A stretch of DNA of 64,000 nucleotides from Aptenodytes patagonicus (Eukaryota > Chordata > Aves > Sphenisciformes > Spheniscidae). A model generated the notes under the pieces. That model made no database searches. It saw only the letters and a program-made list of their open reading frames with translations, and was not told the origin of the DNA. The stretch lies in NCBI RefSeq assembly GCF_965638725.1, contig NC_134949.1, forward strand, positions 126,974,294-127,038,293. The letters are read 5' to 3'. Of the stretch, positions 61,301-64,000 are shown piece by piece; position 1 is the first letter of the stretch, and every line of letters begins with the position of its first letter. A program made the position numbers and the translations under genes.

Positions 61301-62967
61301 TGCAGATACAGTTTTACATTTGTAAAGGTCTGATGCATCCTGGCTCTGGTGTGTTCCCCAGTGCGGTAGGATGAAGGCTTCAATGTCTTAATACAGCTGA
61401 GGATTACAGATAGTTGGCTGACCCTCAGCTAACCCTGGCAGCCAGTTCCAATTAGGGCAAGGAATGCCCCAATCTCACTATTTTTATCCTACTAATACCC
61501 CTCACAGTGGTGTTTTGAGGAAACAGCTTTAGAAATTATTAAGACAGCTTTCCACCAACTGAGAATCTCCTTAAACAGGGCAGGAAAAGGCAGCTGGCTG
61601 AAGCCAGATGGCCACCATGAACTATAAGATGACATAACTTTCACAGGATTCAGACAACACCATCAGAAATGATAGCAGACAGCAATGTTAAGAGGAGAAA
61701 AGAAAAGAGACCCGGACCAATTCCCAACAGAGACGAGAAGCACTAAAAAGAGACACAATACAGAACACGTGAAATAATTTAAAAAGGGACAAATGAAGTT
61801 AATGGAATACTTTGGTTGGCTTCTTTGGAGGGTTTCTTTTAGCTTCATTTGGCAGGAGGCTTTAAAAATGGGAAAGGATAATCCAAACGTTAGGACTACA
61901 GGGATAAATGCAAAATGCAAGCAGATCAACATCACATGAGAGTTATTAAATTCCCTGTGACCAACTACCTGGGAAACACATGTTGAATTAAAGTATCACA
62001 ATTGCCATGGGTGATACCACAGAGCTCTCAGTTTTGTTGTGCCCCCCGTGGCTGTAAGGCAAGAAATTGCTCTCGCACTGCAATGCAGCAACCTAGATGT
62101 TCTGCAAAGGCTGTAAGGCTGGTGTGCACCTCCTGCTGTCATGGTCCTCTGCTCAGATGGGATAGCGTCAGCTTGGCTCTTCCACATGCAGCGGAAGGAA
62201 GAGTAGATAACTGGCAGTGGGTGCTGGTGTTAATAACCAGACAAGTGTTAATTACCTGTAATTGCTGGCAGCGGCTCGCTTCCTCCAGGACTGGGGAGCC
62301 AAGCAGACTCTGTCTGCCGAGCCTGTGCCTCACTGCTGTTGTCCTGCCTGAAGGGCAGCAGGCAAGATGGTCATGCCAGCAAAATGGATGGTCTTACCCA
62401 AGCTTTTACCGAGGCCTGGAGCTGGGCTGCAATAAGCCATGGGCTCAGTAGGTGCCTACACTAGTAAATAAGCACAGGCATGCCAGTGTCCATACTCAAC
62501 GTGGCCCCAGGCAGGGCTCTGCCATCCTCTGCCATAGGACGACTATGCCTGCCACAGACAGCAAGCTGCTCGCTGAAAGGAAAGTTACTTGGTTTAAATA
62601 GGAGTGATTGGGTATCCATGGATACTTGTCTGAAGAAGACAGACGCTCTTCGCTTGAATTCAAAGAGATGGAGAATGGGCGACAGGAGTGGTGCACAAGG
62701 AGAGAAAATCCTAAAGAGGATCACACTTTTAAAACATTTGAGCAACACCACATTAGAAAGGGAGAGACTGGGGAGTGGGGTAATTCTCCGAGTGATGCCT
62801 ACCGAGAGAGCAGAGTACTTCTGGCATTTTTTGAGGCACTGTGTTTCTGTTCCCACAATGTTAAGAGCTGAATATTTCATTTCAGGACGAACTGTCCCTG
62901 CAAGTACAGCTTTTTGGATGAAAACAAGAGGCCGACTCCCCGGCGGGATGTACCATCCTACCCAAAG
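31324..62967 (+). CDS. PDE9A: PDE9A, N-terminal part (eight exons, 3' part outside window)
   Basis: High-affinity cGMP-specific 3',5'-cyclic phosphodiesterase, which hydrolyses cGMP to GMP. Eight exons (31324-31392, 43885-43955, 45586-45663, 45986-46029, 53090-53144, 53975-54045, 58723-58807, 62886-62967) join in frame to 185 codons. The product starts [11 protein letters not shown] and continues through [82 protein letters not shown] and [11 protein letters not shown] to RRDVPSYPK. These match mammalian PDE9A closely. Residues about 110-157 are rich in Glu, Lys and Leu and fit the helices that precede the catalytic domain. The HD-type catalytic domain is not in this window. The joined form resembles the shorter PDE9A2-type isoform, with exon 4 joined directly to the EKEELFQ exon. 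Confidence 0.97.
31393..43884 (+). other. PDE9A intron 1 (12.5 kb)
   Basis: A large first intron. The left end is CpG-rich, and the rest is mixed unique sequence. A CA-rich microsatellite lies at about 38104-38128. The A/T-rich stretch 36500-37920 has a distinct composition, and I could not assign it to a known repeat. Many open frames occur on both strands (for example 186 codons minus at 33769-34329 and 141 codons minus at 42510-42935) without motifs or splice support. Confidence 0.6.
31430..31930 (+). promoter_or_regulatory. CpG-rich block at the start of PDE9A intron 1
   Basis: CpG dinucleotides are frequent (for example AACGCGAGTTAGACGCGTG, GTCGCGACATG and GCCGGCGGG) compared with the flanking sequence. 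The block directly follows exon 1. It fits a promoter-associated CpG island extending into the first intron. No specific factor sites are claimed. Confidence 0.5.
43885..43955 (+). CDS. PDE9A: PDE9A exon 2 ([17 protein letters not shown])
   Basis: The acceptor is TTTGGAAG and the donor is GTAGGT. The frame reads [17 protein letters not shown] then IATGLP, leaving two bases of an Arg codon. This nearly matches the mammalian exon. Confidence 0.97.
43956..45585 (+). other. PDE9A intron 2
   Basis: Contains the CR1 tail at 44263-44346. The remainder is unique sequence with no recognised element. Confidence 0.65.
44263..44346 (-). mobile_element. Short CR1 3'-end fragment in PDE9A intron 2
   Basis: It begins with three octamer-type units (ATAGAATCATAGAATCATAG), then GGTTGGAAAAGACCTCTAAG and CAAGTCCAACTGTCAACCC. 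It ends near ACCACCATG. The CAACCCAACACCACC wording marks a CR1 subfamily different from the copies at 10630 and 25716. Confidence 0.88.
45586..45663 (+). CDS. PDE9A: PDE9A exon 3 ([21 protein letters not shown])
   Basis: The acceptor is TTTTCAG and the donor is GTAAGC. The frame completes Arg, then reads [18 protein letters not shown] and TMPANSE, ending two bases into the next Arg codon. Confidence 0.97.
45986..46029 (+). CDS. PDE9A: PDE9A exon 4 ([14 protein letters not shown])
   Basis: A 44-bp exon with acceptor CTTCCAG and donor GTAAAA. The frame completes Arg and reads [14 protein letters not shown], ending one base into a codon that the exon at 53090 completes as Glu. The mammalian counterpart reads TPYKVRPVAIKQLS. 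The donor is weaker at positions +5/+6 than the others. Confidence 0.94.
46030..53089 (+). other. PDE9A intron 4 (7 kb)
   Basis: Unique sequence that turns G/C-rich around 48300-50500. In mammals the longer PDE9A1 isoform includes about 60 extra residues encoded in this interval. I looked for a matching frame and found none. No repeat family was recognised. Confidence 0.6.
53090..53144 (+). CDS. PDE9A: PDE9A exon 5 ([18 protein letters not shown])
   Basis: The acceptor is a long T run ending TTTCAG and the donor is GTAAGA. The frame reads [18 protein letters not shown] plus two bases of Arg, corresponding to mammalian REELIQSVLAQVAEQFSR. Confidence 0.96.
53145..53974 (+). other. PDE9A intron 5
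   Basis: Unique A/T-rich sequence with no recognised element. Confidence 0.65.
53975..54045 (+). CDS. PDE9A: PDE9A exon 6 ([22 protein letters not shown])
   Basis: The acceptor is CTTTTCAG and the donor is GTGAGT. The frame reads [16 protein letters not shown] then MLEKKVE and leaves one base (T), completed by TG of the next exon to Leu. The heptad-like spacing of hydrophobic residues suggests a helix. Confidence 0.97.
54046..58722 (+). other. PDE9A intron 6
   Basis: A G/C-rich, proline/alanine-coding-like stretch lies at 54080-54560, directly after exon 6, with long open frames on both strands. This reflects composition, not a gene. The rest is unique sequence with a purine-rich A/G tract at about 55722-55755. 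Confidence 0.6.
58723..58807 (+). CDS. PDE9A: PDE9A exon 7 ([20 protein letters not shown])
   Basis: The acceptor is GTTGACAG and the donor is GTAAGT. The frame reads [18 protein letters not shown] then REEMAARSS, almost identical to mammalian PDE9A, and ends two bases into an Arg codon. Confidence 0.98.
58808..62885 (+). other. PDE9A intron 7
   Basis: Mostly unique A/T-rich sequence. Open frames at 60728-60961 and 62002-62451 have no motif. No mobile element was recognised. Confidence 0.6.
62886..62967 (+). CDS. PDE9A: PDE9A exon 8 ([20 protein letters not shown])
   Basis: The acceptor is TTTCAG and the donor is GTACCA. The frame reads [15 protein letters not shown] then [12 protein letters not shown] and ends in phase 0. 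The next exon (mammalian KYLLSPETIEALRK) was not found before the end of the window. A 219-codon open frame at 62480-63139 covers the same bases in another frame and is a shadow. Confidence 0.97.
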
Positions 62968-64000
62968 GTACCACGCAATGCTTGCTCTTCCCAGAATCCT
63001 ACCACGTGCTTGCCATCCTGACAAGTGCTGGTTTACAATGCATGACTCCCTAGCCATCTACCTCCTAGTTATTCTAAACCCAGGGCCTGATCCAAAATCC
63101 CTGGAAGCTGATGGAAAAAGCTGTCATTGCCTGCGGTGACTTAAAGTTGGATCCTCAGTAGTCTTTAATACTTGAAAATTCATTAGTGTTTGAAATGTTA
63201 ATGAACATTTTGCATTTGTCAACATTTAATGCTCTTTTGTCTAATTATATTTGTTTATTCTCCATGCTCGTAGCAAACAATCAAAAATAGCCTATAATGT
63301 TGTACTCTAATTGAAAATAGTGCTGCTGCCTGTTTTCTCCTAATGGATTATTTTTTAATTTAAAAAGTAATTTATGGAGATGCTTCACCTAGGGAAACAG
63401 AGAAAATGAGACATTGGATTCTCTCCAGAATGATTCATTGTCCCTGCGAAAATGAGTTAGTGTATTTGCTAGAGAAAACAGTAATGCTTGAAGAAAAATG
63501 TCTGCTGGGCAAGTACAAGTACAAATCCACAGTGATGAATGAGGCTGAAACCATGAAGCACATAGGATCTTTGGTCCTAGCACCGACAGTCTTTGCCCAC
63601 AGGAATTACTCAAAGCTACCAGGTTATGTCTGCTCAGTGCCCGGCTCACACCTTGACAAAACACCAGCTCACACACGTGCAAATCATAGTTTAACAGTGG
63701 GCATTTGCCTGCACACATCACAGCTGGCTGAGCCGCTCTCAAGTTCACGCGGTCCGGTGTGATGCAGGTGTATGATATGGACATGCATCCTGGCATATTT
63801 GTCTTCAGGGCCTTACAGAGCAACAAATTGTAAGTTCTGCTGTTTATTCTGCTCTGCCTAGCAAAAGTGACCTCTAGGTCTCTGAAGCAGACATCATGAG
63901 ATTTACATTTCTTTTAATTAACCTTTGCCCAAGAGGCTTGTGCTCCTGACACTAACACATTTTTGCAAAACGTATCAGTTCTAAAAATTATTTTTTCCCT
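62968..64000 (+). other. PDE9A intron 8 (incomplete)
   Basis: Begins at the donor GTACCA and runs off the window. The 145-codon minus-strand and 118-codon plus-strand frames around 63389-63826 are mutual shadows without motifs. Confidence 0.6.

Noticed and set aside
62480..63139. 219-codon open frame on the + strand
   Set aside because: It overlaps PDE9A exon 8 in a different frame from the conserved one and has no motif of its own.

Overview
The window is vertebrate nuclear DNA, almost certainly from a bird. Coding sequence is confined to short exons with GT..AG introns. CR1 LINE copies carrying the octamer-type ATTCTATG tail are scattered through it, and there is an avian-type ERVL solo LTR. 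The LTR family looks like one common in neoavian birds, which hints at a non-galliform species; this is an inference. No operons, CRISPR arrays, rRNA or tRNA genes are present, and nearly all open frames are chance ORFs or antisense shadows of CR1.

Two host genes lie head-to-tail on the + strand. At 96-6351 are the last six coding exons of SLC37A1, an SPX-family phosphate-linked glucose-6-phosphate antiporter of the ER. They encode the C-terminal 122 residues, ending in a five-codon terminal exon. At 31324-62967 are the first eight coding exons of PDE9A, the high-affinity cGMP phosphodiesterase. They encode the N-terminal 185 residues up to the catalytic domain, which must lie beyond the right edge. 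The six SLC37A1 pieces join into one frame of 123 codons including the stop, and the eight PDE9A pieces join into 555 nt (185 codons). All exon junctions are phase-compatible. The SLC37A1-PDE9A order matches human 21q22.3, which supports naming the transporter SLC37A1 rather than SLC37A2.

The roughly 25 kb between the genes holds most of the repeats. These are a CR1 interrupted by a younger CR1 (6877-7960), a 3.45 kb CR1 keeping most of ORF2 and the end of ORF1 but frameshifted (10630-14080), and a solo ERVL LTR with perfect 5-bp target duplications (15265-15810). Two shorter CR1 copies (16523-16584, 25716-26533) and a degenerate ~12-bp minisatellite (29533-29740) about 1.6 kb before the PDE9A start codon complete the set. 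A CpG-richer stretch surrounds PDE9A exon 1. PDE9A introns are mostly unique sequence, with one short CR1 tail at 44263-44346.

No previously undescribed biological system was found. The points most worth a second look are the nested CR1, the intact-ended solo LTR with a CRE-like palindrome, the local rearrangement inside one CR1 copy, the minisatellite, and the apparent absence of the mammalian PDE9A1-specific exon in the 7-kb intron 4.
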